Positions 18,439 to 26,786 of a stretch of 64,000 nucleotides of DNA are shown in pieces. The number at the start of each line of letters is the position of its first letter. The first letter of the stretch is position 1. The notes beneath the pieces are model-generated. The model was not told where the DNA came from. It did not search any database and saw only the letters and a program-made list of their open reading frames with translations. Made by a program: the position numbers and the translations under genes. Source of the stretch: Pseudomonadota bacterium (lineage in GTDB: Bacteria; Desulfobacterota; Binatia; Binatales; Binataceae); assembly GCA_021323675.1 (NCBI GenBank), contig JAJPKP010000086.1, forward strand, positions 62,001-126,000, written 5' to 3'.

Positions 18439-18660
18439 ACTTCCGCAACCGCAAGGACTCGGAGACCGGCCCACTGTTCCATTTTGAGCCACCGAAGCTC
18501 CGGCGGCTGTATCGATCTTCACCTTCTGGACTGTTCGAGTTTGAAACACCGAGCCCTCTGAAAGTAGCGGCGGCGAACACCTAAGGATCGTTCAGAGAGC
18601 GCGCGACCTTCAGGCGGCGCACATGTGACTTCAATGCGTTCTTTTCAGGCGCCGCAACCG

Positions 18661-18676
18661 TGGCACACGCCTTGCT
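18661..18676 (+). promoter_or_regulatory. sigma-54 (-24/-12) promoter of the Flp pilin gene
   Basis: TGGCACA-CGCC-TTGCT matches the RpoN consensus TGGCACG-N4-TTGCW at all but one base, with the invariant GG and GC exactly 12 bp apart. It lies 51 bp upstream of the flp ATG in the correct orientation. RpoN promoters need an AAA+ activator; an NtrC-type protein is encoded at 39329-40699, but a connection is inference. Confidence 0.78.
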
Positions 18677-18726
18677 GAAGCTATTCGCATTGCTGAGCCA
18701 TGCGGCTCGGAAGGGAGAGACTGCAA

Positions 18727-18906
18727 ATGAAATCGTTTTTCACTCAACTGATGGTCAGATCGGGACTTCGCGAATCGAAGCCCGGCCAGACGATGTCCGA
18801 ATACGCGTTGATTCTTGCTCTGGTGGTAATCGTCGGCCTTACGACCTGGGCACTGCTGGGAACCAACATAACGTCGGTGATCGGCAAGGTCGCCAGCTGC
18901 ATCTAA
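18727..18906 (+). CDS. flp: Flp/Fap type IVb pilin
   Basis: 59-residue prepilin, the major subunit of the Tad pilus. A 20-residue leader ends in KPG; cleavage after G20 gives a 39-residue mature pilin beginning QTMSEYALILALV. The Glu-Tyr pair then falls at mature positions 5-6, the Flp signature needed for processing by a TadV/CpaA peptidase. The rest is one hydrophobic helix and a short C-terminus with a single Cys. GGGAGA lies eight bases upstream of the ATG. A sigma-54 promoter precedes the gene. No prepilin peptidase gene is in the window. Confidence 0.95.
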   Translation: MKSFFTQLMVRSGLRESKPGQTMSEYALILALVVIVGLTTWALLGTNITSVIGKVASCI

Positions 18907-18983
18907 CCCGACGCGAACGGGACCGGAGTTAGAGAGCGCGGCAACAGCGAGCCTTGTGGCGCTGGAGCGTCCGGTGGAACCCT

Positions 18984-19445
18984 GTGAAACGCGAGCCGCA
19001 CGCTGGAAGGAGCGGTGGACCCGCAAAGGCGTCCGCCGCTTTCCGCCACGGTCGCGGAAACGGGCAGAGCCTGATCGAGTTCGCGATCATCCTGCCCCTG
19101 CTGTTGCTCATGACGCTGGTCTTCCTGCAGCTCATCCTGGTTGGCGCCGTGGCGCTGGCAGTCAACGAGGCGGCTGCATCGTGCGCTCGTTACGCGGCGG
19201 TTAACCCCACTCTCGACCAGTCGGCTGTGAACACCTACCTGCAGAACAACGCTTCTCCACTGATCGCCGACTCGTACCTGGCGCCGGTCACGTTAAGCCC
19301 GTCGGCGGTGCCAAGAACCACGGGCACCCCGATTACCGTAACCGTGAGCTATGACCTGACGGGAAAGCTGGTCCTCGGTTCGACCTTCATGGGGATTGTC
19401 TTTCCCACCACGATAACCATCACCAGCACGATGGTGAGCGAATGA
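18984..19445 (+). CDS. TadE-like minor pseudopilin
   Basis: 153 residues with a basic N-terminus, then GNG-QSLIEFAIILPLLLLMTLV, the TadE-type prepilin cleavage site with Glu5 and a hydrophobic helix, and an exported C-terminal domain. Minor pilins of this kind prime or regulate Flp pilus assembly. There is no ATG in the N-terminal part; I start at GTG 18984, and TTG at 18954 is an alternative. It lies 77 bp after flp and 31 bp before cpaB, so it is probably in the same operon. Confidence 0.85.
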   Translation: MKREPHAGRSGGPAKASAAFRHGRGNGQSLIEFAIILPLLLLMTLVFLQLILVGAVALAVNEAAASCARYAAVNPTLDQSAVNTYLQNNASPLIADSYLAPVTLSPSAVPRTTGTPITVTVSYDLTGKLVLGSTFMGIVFPTTITITSTMVSE

Positions 19446-19476
19446 GCCGCGTGCGACGGCTTCTTAACAAGATGCA

Positions 19477-20439
19477 ATGAGGCGACGGTTCATATTCTTC
19501 GCGATCGCCGCGGTCATCGCGATGCTGCTGGTGATCCTGATCAACTCCGCTCTTCGCACCAAACAGGCGGCGATCGAAGAACTGCAGCGGGGACAGGAGA
19601 TGATCGTCATCGCCACGAAATCGCTCAACCCCGGCACCATGATCGAGTCCGGCAGCGTAAAGCTGGTTCCCTGGCCACGCCAGAATCTGCCGGAAGGCGC
19701 GTTCACCAGCATCGATCAGGCTGTGGGAAAGCTGGTTAAGCAACCCGTCGGAGAGAACCAGCCGTTAGTCGCAACCGCACTGTTCACCGGCGAGCATCCG
19801 GGCGGACTTCTGCCTCTTGTGATTCCGAGCGGGATGCGCGCGATGTCGATTCCGGTCAACGAAGTGAGCGACATGGCCGGGATGGTCCTGCCGCACACGC
19901 GGGTAGATGTGCTGGTTACGACCGCCGCCGGGCAAGGCGGCATCGCCAGCGATCGCACCAGAATCGTCCTTCAAAACATCGAGGTTATCGCCACCAACGC
20001 CGAACTTGAACCCTCCTCCAACCGGCCGCAAGAAGCCAAGGTGGTAACCCTGTTGGTGACGCCCGCGGATGCGGAAAAGCTCGCGGCGGCAATCCGCCTT
20101 GGGACTCTGCAACTGGCGATGCGCGGATACGCCGACCAGCAGATGGTCAGCACTCCGGGTTTCGACATCGCCAATCTGTTTGGGGCGCAGCAGCGCCCCA
20201 CTGTCGCGGACGGACATATCCGGCCGATGCCGGCGCACCGCCCGCCCGCGACAGTTCCTGCCAGAAGCATCGAGATCATTCGCAACGGGACCGAACGGCA
20301 GACAGTTACGTTTATCGGTGGGCGGCCCGTTGCCCTGCCGCCGGCTTCCATTGCTCCGGCCGCTGCGGGCGCTCCCCCTGCGCCGGAATCGTCGGCATCG
20401 CCATCCGCTCCAGCAGGCATGGCATCTCCGACACCTTGA
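19477..20439 (+). CDS. cpaB: Flp pilus assembly protein CpaB (RcpC)
   Basis: 320-residue periplasmic protein anchored by an N-terminal helix (IFFAIAAVIAMLLVILINSAL). A SAF-type domain follows (VIATKSLNPGTMIESGSV, then PEGAFTSIDQAVGKLV), and then a RcpC domain with MRAMSIPVNEVSDMAGMVLPHTRVDVLVT. The C-terminus is a Pro/Ala-rich tail, which might reach peptidoglycan or the secretin. CpaB is thought to support the secretin channel of Tad systems. Gene order flp-tadE-cpaB-cpaC fits the family. Confidence 0.93.
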   Translation: MRRRFIFFAIAAVIAMLLVILINSALRTKQAAIEELQRGQEMIVIATKSLNPGTMIESGSVKLVPWPRQNLPEGAFTSIDQAVGKLVKQPVGENQPLVATALFTGEHPGGLLPLVIPSGMRAMSIPVNEVSDMAGMVLPHTRVDVLVTTAAGQGGIASDRTRIVLQNIEVIATNAELEPSSNRPQEAKVVTLLVTPADAEKLAAAIRLGTLQLAMRGYADQQMVSTPGFDIANLFGAQQRPTVADGHIRPMPAHRPPATVPARSIEIIRNGTERQTVTFIGGRPVALPPASIAPAAAGAPPAPESSASPSAPAGMASPTP

Positions 20440-20511
20440 AGCTTTGAAGTGGACGAAACCCGCGTGATTCGAAACACCCATAGCCCGCTGGCATCGACGG
20501 AGGAGAGACCC

Positions 20512-22302
20512 ATGTCGGGCGACCTTTTCAGAATCGAAGCCAACCCAAAATCGCACGCGCATGGCTCACTCGGGCATCGACGCTCAGCCGCCGGCTGCAT
20601 GGCTTCGATGCTGAAAGTGATCGCGATTGTGTTTCTCGTCTCGGCGCCGGCTCACAATGCCTTCGCCGCCGAGCAACACGTCGCCGTGAACCTGGTAGCG
20701 GGCGACACTTACGTCCTCAAAGATTTGAATCCCTCGGCCACGCCCGCGGTGAGATTCGTGGGCGGCCGTCAGCCGTTCATGCTTCAGTGCACCGCTCCCG
20801 GCCAGTGTTACGTGCTCGGCGCGGAAGCGGGCCAGGGCAGCGTCCGGGCCGAACTCGCGGATCATTCCGTCGCGGTCTACGACATAACGGTCACGGCCCT
20901 CGCTGTCCCCGGCAAACCTTTGGCCCCCGGCGTCGCCCCGCCCGCGATCGAAAATGGATCAAGCGCGGCCTCCAATCCGGGCGGTAATCCGGAAGTCGCT
21001 TCATCTTCGAACCCTTCTACCGTCGAGAACTATTCATCCGCGCCTTCGACATCTCAGTCGCCGCCTTCCGGTCCGATCACCCGATACACCCAGAATCCGT
21101 CAGCAAAAGAACTGGAGGTTCCGCCGCCATCGGGCGAGCACAAGATGCCTTCGGAGACGATTCACGTTATGGCCGGATCGTCGAAGGTAATCGATTTTCC
21201 TCTGCCCCTGCGGCGAGTCTCGATAGCCGACAGCAAGACGGCCGATGTCGAAGTAACCGGACCATCGCAGCTCATGCTGGTGGGCCATCAGACCGGCTTC
21301 ACCAGCCTCATCACCTGGGACGACAGCGGAAGCTACCGCGAACGGAAAGTTAGAGTGGATGCCGCGGGCCCGGGAGAAGTGCAACTCAACGTTGTGGTTG
21401 CGGAATTGAATCGCACCAAACTCGAAGAACAAGGGGTTGATATCGCGGTGGCGCTTCAGAAGGCCGGTGTCTCATTCGTGAGCCTGCCCGGGATGGTAGC
21501 AACGCCGTACAACCCGACTATCAACCTGGCCGCACAGGGCGGCGCGGGAACCATCGTTGCTCTGCCGCCGGCCGGCGTGGTTCCGACCGGAGGACAACTC
21601 ATCCCGCTGCTACTGTCGCCAAGTTTGACTTACGGAGTTGCGACCCAAAACGGCCAGGTTTCCACGAACACTTTCATTCAGCTTCTCGAGACTCACGACA
21701 TGGCAAAAATCCTGTCCTCGCCGCGATTGATCGCGGAGTCGGGGCAGGAAGCCAAGTTCCTGTCGGGCGGCGAGATTCCGATCGTTATCGCGCAAGCGCT
21801 CAACACCTCGATCGTTTTCAAGCAATTCGGCACTTCAGTGAACTTCGTGCCGACCATCGTGGATGAAGAGCACGGCGAGATCGATCTGGCGGTCCGGCCG
21901 GAGTTTTCCGAACCCGACTACAGTCAAGGCGTGCAACTGTTCGGTTTCACGGTTCCGGCTTTCATTACCCGCCGGGCGGATACCAGCGTCAGACTGAAGG
22001 AAAATCAGACTTTCATCATCGCCGGTCTGCTGCTCGATACTGACCGTTCGCAACTGCAGAAGGTCCCTTACCTGGGCGACATACCGTATCTGGGAGCGCT
22101 TTTCCGGCATACGTACTGGCAGCACGTGAAGTCCGAGCTGGTGATGACCGTGACACCCGAGATCATTCGCCCGATCCCGAGCGGCGCGCAGGTCGCGCTG
22201 CCAATCGAGCGCGGACCGATGACGCGCGAAGAAACGCGGACTCGCCCTTTGGCCCAGCCCGACGTGACCAGACCGAGACTACCCCTGATTGGAGATCCAT
22301 GA
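20512..22302 (+). CDS. cpaC: Tad secretin CpaC (RcpA)
   Basis: Outer-membrane secretin through which the Flp pilus leaves the cell, 596 residues. The start is chosen by GGAGGAGA five bases upstream of ATG 20512; a GTG 21 codons earlier lacks this. A hydrophobic signal segment follows a polar leader of about 35 residues. An extra beta-rich domain (about 65-140) precedes a Pro/Ser linker and the standard CpaC N-domain (IHVMAGSSKVIDF to RERKVRVDA). The secretin core follows, with SPRLIAESGQEAKFLSGGEIP and a final ETHLKSELVMTVTPEI-like segment. The stop overlaps the cpaE start by ATGA. Confidence 0.93.
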   Translation: MSGDLFRIEANPKSHAHGSLGHRRSAAGCMASMLKVIAIVFLVSAPAHNAFAAEQHVAVNLVAGDTYVLKDLNPSATPAVRFVGGRQPFMLQCTAPGQCYVLGAEAGQGSVRAELADHSVAVYDITVTALAVPGKPLAPGVAPPAIENGSSAASNPGGNPEVASSSNPSTVENYSSAPSTSQSPPSGPITRYTQNPSAKELEVPPPSGEHKMPSETIHVMAGSSKVIDFPLPLRRVSIADSKTADVEVTGPSQLMLVGHQTGFTSLITWDDSGSYRERKVRVDAAGPGEVQLNVVVAELNRTKLEEQGVDIAVALQKAGVSFVSLPGMVATPYNPTINLAAQGGAGTIVALPPAGVVPTGGQLIPLLLSPSLTYGVATQNGQVSTNTFIQLLETHDMAKILSSPRLIAESGQEAKFLSGGEIPIVIAQALNTSIVFKQFGTSVNFVPTIVDEEHGEIDLAVRPEFSEPDYSQGVQLFGFTVPAFITRRADTSVRLKENQTFIIAGLLLDTDRSQLQKVPYLGDIPYLGALFRHTYWQHVKSELVMTVTPEIIRPIPSGAQVALPIERGPMTREETRTRPLAQPDVTRPRLPLIGDP

Positions 22303-23528
22303 GAACAAGCGATGAGGGATCGCCCGCACGGCCTTCGCACCGGGCGCAGATCAAACTCGAACTGGGCGGCGGAAGCGCCACCGAGCGGGCTCAAATCAAA
22401 GAAGCGCTTGCCCGCGTCGAGGACGTTCAGGCCGAGGTCACGGAGATCGACGACGTATATATGACCGGACCCTCCGGCGATCCTGATATCGGCTTGTTTA
22501 TGGTGGTTCTCGACCCGCGCGATCTCATCAAATGGCGATCGGTTCTGCGTCCTCCCGGCCTGGCCAATCAGCCGGGCCTCGTAGTCGCTCTGCTCGCGGA
22601 CAAGTCGCCGGAGCCGATGCGGGCCGCGCTTCGCGCGGGCGCGGACGATGTGCTCAGCTTGCCGCCGACCTACGAAGAGACGGTGCGATGCCTGCTGCGT
22701 GCGAGCGAACGCCAACGGTTCCGGCAGGGCCAGTCTGAAAAGCTGACTTGTTCGTTGGTGAGCGTCGGCAGCGGTGGCGGGCTCGCCCCGCTGACCGTGA
22801 ACCTCGGATTCGCGATGAATCGGATGTTTCAGAAGCGGGTAGTCCTGGTGGATCTGGATTTGCAAGCCGCGCCGCTTGGCGTGCTTCTCGATCTCGAGCC
22901 CGAACACACTATCAGCGAACTCGCCGATCCGACCAGCGTCATCGATTCCATTCGCCTCGAGTCGGTTCTGTGCAAGCACGAATCGGGAATTTCGATGCTG
23001 GCCGCTCCCAAAAGGATCGAAGATGCGGAGCTGGTCTCCACGGCGTCAGTAGAGGCGGCCTTGAAGGTTCTGCGCGACATCTTCGAAGTAACCCTCATCG
23101 ATTGCGGCACCCACATTAACGAAAACTCGGTGGTGGCATGGGAGCACTCCGAGTGGCTGTTTTATGTCGTCGAACAGTCCGTTACCGGAGTTCGCGCCGC
23201 GCAACGCTTTCTGACGCTTTTCGAGCGGCTGGGACTGCGCGACGGACACCCGTCGCTGCTGCTCAACCGCTACGATCCCTCAAATCCCATCACGCCCGAA
23301 CAGATCGAGGCGGCGCTGCAGATTCCGATCTTCGCAAAGGTGCCGCGCGACGATTATGCCTTCAATCAAATGCAAATGACCGGCAAAAACGCGTGGAGAA
23401 TCTCGTCGAGCAGTGGCGTCAGGTCCAGCTTTGAATCGATCGCGCGCAGGATGGTGGCCGCCGCGGAAGCGCGTGAGGAGCGCAAACCGGGACTCTTCAG
23501 CCGGCTGCTCAGCAGTCTCGGATTCTGA
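22299..23528 (+). CDS. cpaE: CpaE-like MinD/ParA-family protein with degenerate P-loop
   Basis: 409 residues: a receiver-like N-terminal domain (about 17-135) and a SIMIBI ATPase-fold domain (150-390), the layout of CpaE/TadZ, which localise Tad machines to cell sites. The deviant Walker A region reads [10 protein letters not shown] (157-166), so both lysines and the phosphate-binding Thr context are lost. The Walker A' Asp in VVLVDLDLQ and the distal [10 protein letters not shown] are retained. It therefore probably binds no ATP, or binds it without hydrolysis, and may act as a static polar landmark like some TadZ proteins. It overlaps cpaC by 4 bp. Confidence 0.88.
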   Translation: MRTSDEGSPARPSHRAQIKLELGGGSATERAQIKEALARVEDVQAEVTEIDDVYMTGPSGDPDIGLFMVVLDPRDLIKWRSVLRPPGLANQPGLVVALLADKSPEPMRAALRAGADDVLSLPPTYEETVRCLLRASERQRFRQGQSEKLTCSLVSVGSGGGLAPLTVNLGFAMNRMFQKRVVLVDLDLQAAPLGVLLDLEPEHTISELADPTSVIDSIRLESVLCKHESGISMLAAPKRIEDAELVSTASVEAALKVLRDIFEVTLIDCGTHINENSVVAWEHSEWLFYVVEQSVTGVRAAQRFLTLFERLGLRDGHPSLLLNRYDPSNPITPEQIEAALQIPIFAKVPRDDYAFNQMQMTGKNAWRISSSSGVRSSFESIARRMVAAAEAREERKPGLFSRLLSSLGF

Positions 23529-23544
23529 CAAGGAGAATCAGGCA

Positions 23545-24912
23545 ATGGGATTGCTCGACAGGCTTCAGAAGCAGCCCGGAGTTGGCAAGACAGAACCATC
23601 GCTGCTCGAAAGACCGGCCTCACGCATCGCCATCACCAGCGCTACGCCGGAACAGGAATTGTTCGAATACCTGAAGACGCGCGTCGAAGACCGCCTGTTT
23701 CAGCGTCTTGACACCGGGGCGCTCGAAGAGGCGGGGCCGACGGGGCTGCTGTCCGAAATCACCAAGGTGGTCGGCGAGATAGTCGCGGAAGAAAAGCTGC
23801 TTCTGACCGCCGAAGATCAGGCCCGTCTGGTGGAACTCACCACCAACGAGATGATCGGACTGGGACCGCTCGAACCGCTGCTCCAGGACAACGAGGTCTC
23901 CGACATTCTCGTCAACGGCTACAATGAGACCTATATCGAGCGCAAAGGCCGGCTGATCCGCACCGGGGTCAAGTTTCGCGATGACAACCACCTGATGCGC
24001 GTGATTAACCGCATCGTCTCCCGGGTAGGCCGCCGGATCGACGAATCCTCGCCGATGGTGGACGCGCGCCTGCCCGACGGGTCGCGCGTCAACGCGGTGA
24101 TTCCGCCGCTGGCGATTGACGGTCCCGCGCTTTGCATTCGGCGCTTCGGCGCGCACGCCAGCGACATCTCGTTCCTGGTGCAGAACGGAAGCCTGACCAC
24201 GGAGATGGCGGCGTTTCTGCGCGCGGCGGTCGGAACCCGGCTTAATATTCTGATCAGTGGCGGAACCGGCACCGGCAAAACCACGCTCCTGAATTGCTTT
24301 TCGAGCTTCATTCCCGAGACCGAGCGCATCATCACGATCGAAGATGCGGCCGAACTCGCGCTTCAACAGCCGCACGTGCTGCGTCTCGAGACCCGCCCTC
24401 CCAACGTCGAGGGCAAAGGCGAGGTCACGCAGCGCGATCTGTTCAGAAACACGCTGCGAATGCGGCCCGATCGGATAATCGTCGGCGAGGTGCGCGGCGC
24501 CGAAGTGCTCGACATGCTTCAGGCAATGTCCACCGGACACGACGGCTCGATGGCGACTATCCACGCCAACACGCCGCGCGATTCGCTGAGCCGTCTCGAG
24601 ATGATGATGCTGCTGAGCGGAATCTCGCTGCCCGAGCAGGCGATGCGCCAGTATATCGCTTCGGCGATCAATCTGATTATTCACATCAGCCGTTTCTCGG
24701 ACGGAAGCCGCAAAGTCGTGAAGATTTCGGAAATCACCGGGATGGAAGGCGATGTGGTGCTGCTTCAGGACCTGTTCGAATACGTCCGGGTGGGGGTAAG
24801 TGCGACCGGCAAGGTGCTCGGCAATTTCCGCGCCTGCGGCGTGCGCTCCGTGTATGCGGATAAGATTGCCGCGATGGGATTCTCGGTAAGCGATCTCCAC
24901 ATGGAGTCGTGA
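23545..24912 (+). CDS. cpaF: Tad pilus secretion ATPase CpaF (TadA)
   Basis: Hexameric VirB11/GspE-type ATPase that powers Flp pilus assembly at the inner membrane, 455 residues. The N-terminal domain includes [20 protein letters not shown]. Walker A is GGTGTGKTT (239-247), the Asp box region is [10 protein letters not shown], Walker B is [10 protein letters not shown] and the His box is [11 protein letters not shown]. An AGGAGA site lies eight bases before ATG 23545; a longer frame starting inside cpaE is rejected. The stop overlaps the tadB start (TGATG). Confidence 0.97.
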   Translation: MGLLDRLQKQPGVGKTEPSLLERPASRIAITSATPEQELFEYLKTRVEDRLFQRLDTGALEEAGPTGLLSEITKVVGEIVAEEKLLLTAEDQARLVELTTNEMIGLGPLEPLLQDNEVSDILVNGYNETYIERKGRLIRTGVKFRDDNHLMRVINRIVSRVGRRIDESSPMVDARLPDGSRVNAVIPPLAIDGPALCIRRFGAHASDISFLVQNGSLTTEMAAFLRAAVGTRLNILISGGTGTGKTTLLNCFSSFIPETERIITIEDAAELALQQPHVLRLETRPPNVEGKGEVTQRDLFRNTLRMRPDRIIVGEVRGAEVLDMLQAMSTGHDGSMATIHANTPRDSLSRLEMMMLLSGISLPEQAMRQYIASAINLIIHISRFSDGSRKVVKISEITGMEGDVVLLQDLFEYVRVGVSATGKVLGNFRACGVRSVYADKIAAMGFSVSDLHMES

Positions 24913-25844
24913 TGGAACTGGTAGTTTCAATTATCGCCCTGATTCTTCTGCTGTCGCTGGCGATAATGTTCTATGAGCGCAGCCGGCGCGGGGAGGCCGC
25001 GCGCGAGCAGTTGCTGCGCGAGCGCATCCAGGGCACTTTCGTCGCGACCCGTTCTATCACCACCACCGCCCCATCCGCGCTTCGCGTCGAACGTCCGCGC
25101 AGCGAACTGACTCGACGGATGGAACGATGGCTCGCGCAGGCCGGAATCGAGATGCCGCTTTTTCAGTTCGTCATACTGGTCGCGATGATCTGGGTCGCCG
25201 GCACGCTGCTTTCGGCTTTGTGGGTAAGCGCGGGCATCGCCCTGATCTACGGAATCGGATTCGCGGCGGCTCCGCTCGTGTACGGAGTCGTGCAGCGCAG
25301 GCGGCGACTTAGAACCTTCGGCCAGCAACTGCCGTACGTTCTTGACTTCGTCCGATCGGCGCTGCGCGCCGGACATACCCTGTTGCGTGCGTTCAAGATG
25401 TCGTCCGAGAATGCCCCTGAACCGATAGCCACGGAAATCAAGCTGGCGCTCGAACAGATGCGCTTCGGCGCGAGCCTGCCCGATGCGCTCGACAGCATGC
25501 TCAAGCGCGTCCCGGAGGAGTCGCTGGAGTTCTTTGTGGCGGCGGTAAGAGTTCAGAGCACCATCGGGAGCGGCGTCGCCGAGGTTCTCGATCGGGTTTG
25601 CGATGCGATCCGCGACCGCCAGCGCCTGCAGCAGCAACTCCAGACTTTGACCGCGCAGTCGCGGATGAGCGGAATGATCGTGGGAGCCCTGCCCTTTCTC
25701 CTGCTCGTCATCTTCACGATCATACGGCCCGAATACACGCGGCCGCTGTTTTACGATCCGATCGGCATCCGGATGCTTGAAATCGCGGCCGCGCTGGACA
25801 TCGTCGCGTTTATCATCATTCGACGGATGGTCAGCATCAACTGA
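24912..25844 (+). CDS. tadB: Tad inner-membrane platform protein TadB
   Basis: 310-residue type II secretion F-domain protein. One N-terminal helix, then a paired helix region near residues 75-130, a cytoplasmic GspF domain (LPYVLDFVRSALRAGHTLLRAF to VAEVLDRVCDAIRDRQ) and C-terminal membrane helices. It forms the inner-membrane platform with TadC and couples CpaF motion to pilin extraction. ATG 24912 overlaps the cpaF stop; a GTG one codon earlier is an alternative. Confidence 0.94.
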   Translation: MELVVSIIALILLLSLAIMFYERSRRGEAAREQLLRERIQGTFVATRSITTTAPSALRVERPRSELTRRMERWLAQAGIEMPLFQFVILVAMIWVAGTLLSALWVSAGIALIYGIGFAAAPLVYGVVQRRRRLRTFGQQLPYVLDFVRSALRAGHTLLRAFKMSSENAPEPIATEIKLALEQMRFGASLPDALDSMLKRVPEESLEFFVAAVRVQSTIGSGVAEVLDRVCDAIRDRQRLQQQLQTLTAQSRMSGMIVGALPFLLLVIFTIIRPEYTRPLFYDPIGIRMLEIAAALDIVAFIIIRRMVSIN

Positions 25845-25854
25845 GGCGCGACCC

Positions 25855-26760
25855 ATGTCGATTATGATGCTGAATCTGCTGGTCCTGGTTCTCGCCGCGC
25901 TCGTCTGCATCTCTCTGTCCCTCGCGTTTTCAGGCGACAAAAACCCGGTCAGCGAACGGCTGGCCTCCGTTCCATCGCCAACAGGAAGGGCCAATGCCGT
26001 CAACCGCATTCGCGGTGTCTTCAACCGGGCTGCCGCCTGGCAAACCGAAGGGACGGCCAAAACTCCTTCGCAGATTCATATGAACCGGCTGCTGTCCAAT
26101 GCCGGTTTCCGCGGCGCGGTTGCTGCCGCCATATTCCAGTTCATCCGCATCGCGATGATGGCCGGCCTCGCGTTTATCGGGCTTGTGATTGGAATGGCAC
26201 TTGACAAGTCCCTGGTTGGCGGCGCCGCATTAGGATGCCTTCTCGGATACGTAATTCCCACCTACGTGCTCCAGCGAATGGCCCAGGCACGCCGCCGCCG
26301 CATCCTGCGCGAACTGCCCGACCTGCTCTCCCTGATGGTGGTAGCTCTTGAGGCGGGAATTTCTATCGGCGAAGTCATCAGGCTGGTCGGACTCGAAACG
26401 GAGCGACAGGGCCGTGTGATGGGCAGCGAACTGTCGGCTACCGCCGCCCAAATGGAAGCCGGTCGCGACCTCGAGGACAGTCTCAAGGACCTTGCGGAAA
26501 GAACCGGGGTTGATGAAGTCAAATCTCTGGCGGCATTGGTGATTCAGAGCGAAAAGGTGGGAGCAAGCCTTGCCCCCGCTCTGCGCGCCAGCGCCGATCT
26601 GCTCAACTCACGCCGCCGACTTGCCGCTGAGGAAATGGCGCACAAGACCGCGGTGAAAATGCTCTTTCCGCTGGTGTTCCTCATCCTGCCGGCGATGATG
26701 CTGGTCGTGCTCGGCCCCGCTGCCCTCCAAATCATGAAGATCTTTGGATGGGCTAAGTAA
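25855..26760 (+). CDS. tadC: Tad inner-membrane platform protein TadC
   Basis: 301-residue second GspF-domain protein of the Tad machine. It has an N-terminal helix and a central helix pair (MMAGLAFIGLVIGMALDKS). The cytoplasmic domain contains LPDLLSLMVVALEAGISIGEV and ERTGVDEVKSLAALVIQSEK, typical of TadC, and a C-terminal helix follows. A GAGG ribosome site precedes ATG 25855, 10 bp after the tadB stop. It is the last recognisable Tad gene on the plus strand. Confidence 0.94.
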   Translation: MSIMMLNLLVLVLAALVCISLSLAFSGDKNPVSERLASVPSPTGRANAVNRIRGVFNRAAAWQTEGTAKTPSQIHMNRLLSNAGFRGAVAAAIFQFIRIAMMAGLAFIGLVIGMALDKSLVGGAALGCLLGYVIPTYVLQRMAQARRRRILRELPDLLSLMVVALEAGISIGEVIRLVGLETERQGRVMGSELSATAAQMEAGRDLEDSLKDLAERTGVDEVKSLAALVIQSEKVGASLAPALRASADLLNSRRRLAAEEMAHKTAVKMLFPLVFLILPAMMLVVLGPAALQIMKIFGWAK

Positions 26761-26786
26761 GGCGGGCTTTCGGCATCGATGGACCC

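Larger units (their letters stand above)
18375..18726. other. 352-bp divergent regulatory region between response regulator and flp
   Basis: No convincing gene; short open frames on both strands lack ribosome sites or recognisable domains. It holds a strong sigma-54 site toward flp (18661-18676) and a weaker one toward the regulator (18423-18438). An 8-bp palindrome CACATGTG lies at 18620-18627, and GAAC-N11-GTTC at 18576-18594 is about 85 bp upstream of the flp -24/-12 element, a possible activator site. Confidence 0.6.

Noticed and set aside
18620-18627. CACATGTG palindrome upstream of flp
   Set aside because: Only 8 bp and too near the -24 element for a usual RpoN activator site; ACATGTG also occurs by chance near 40824.
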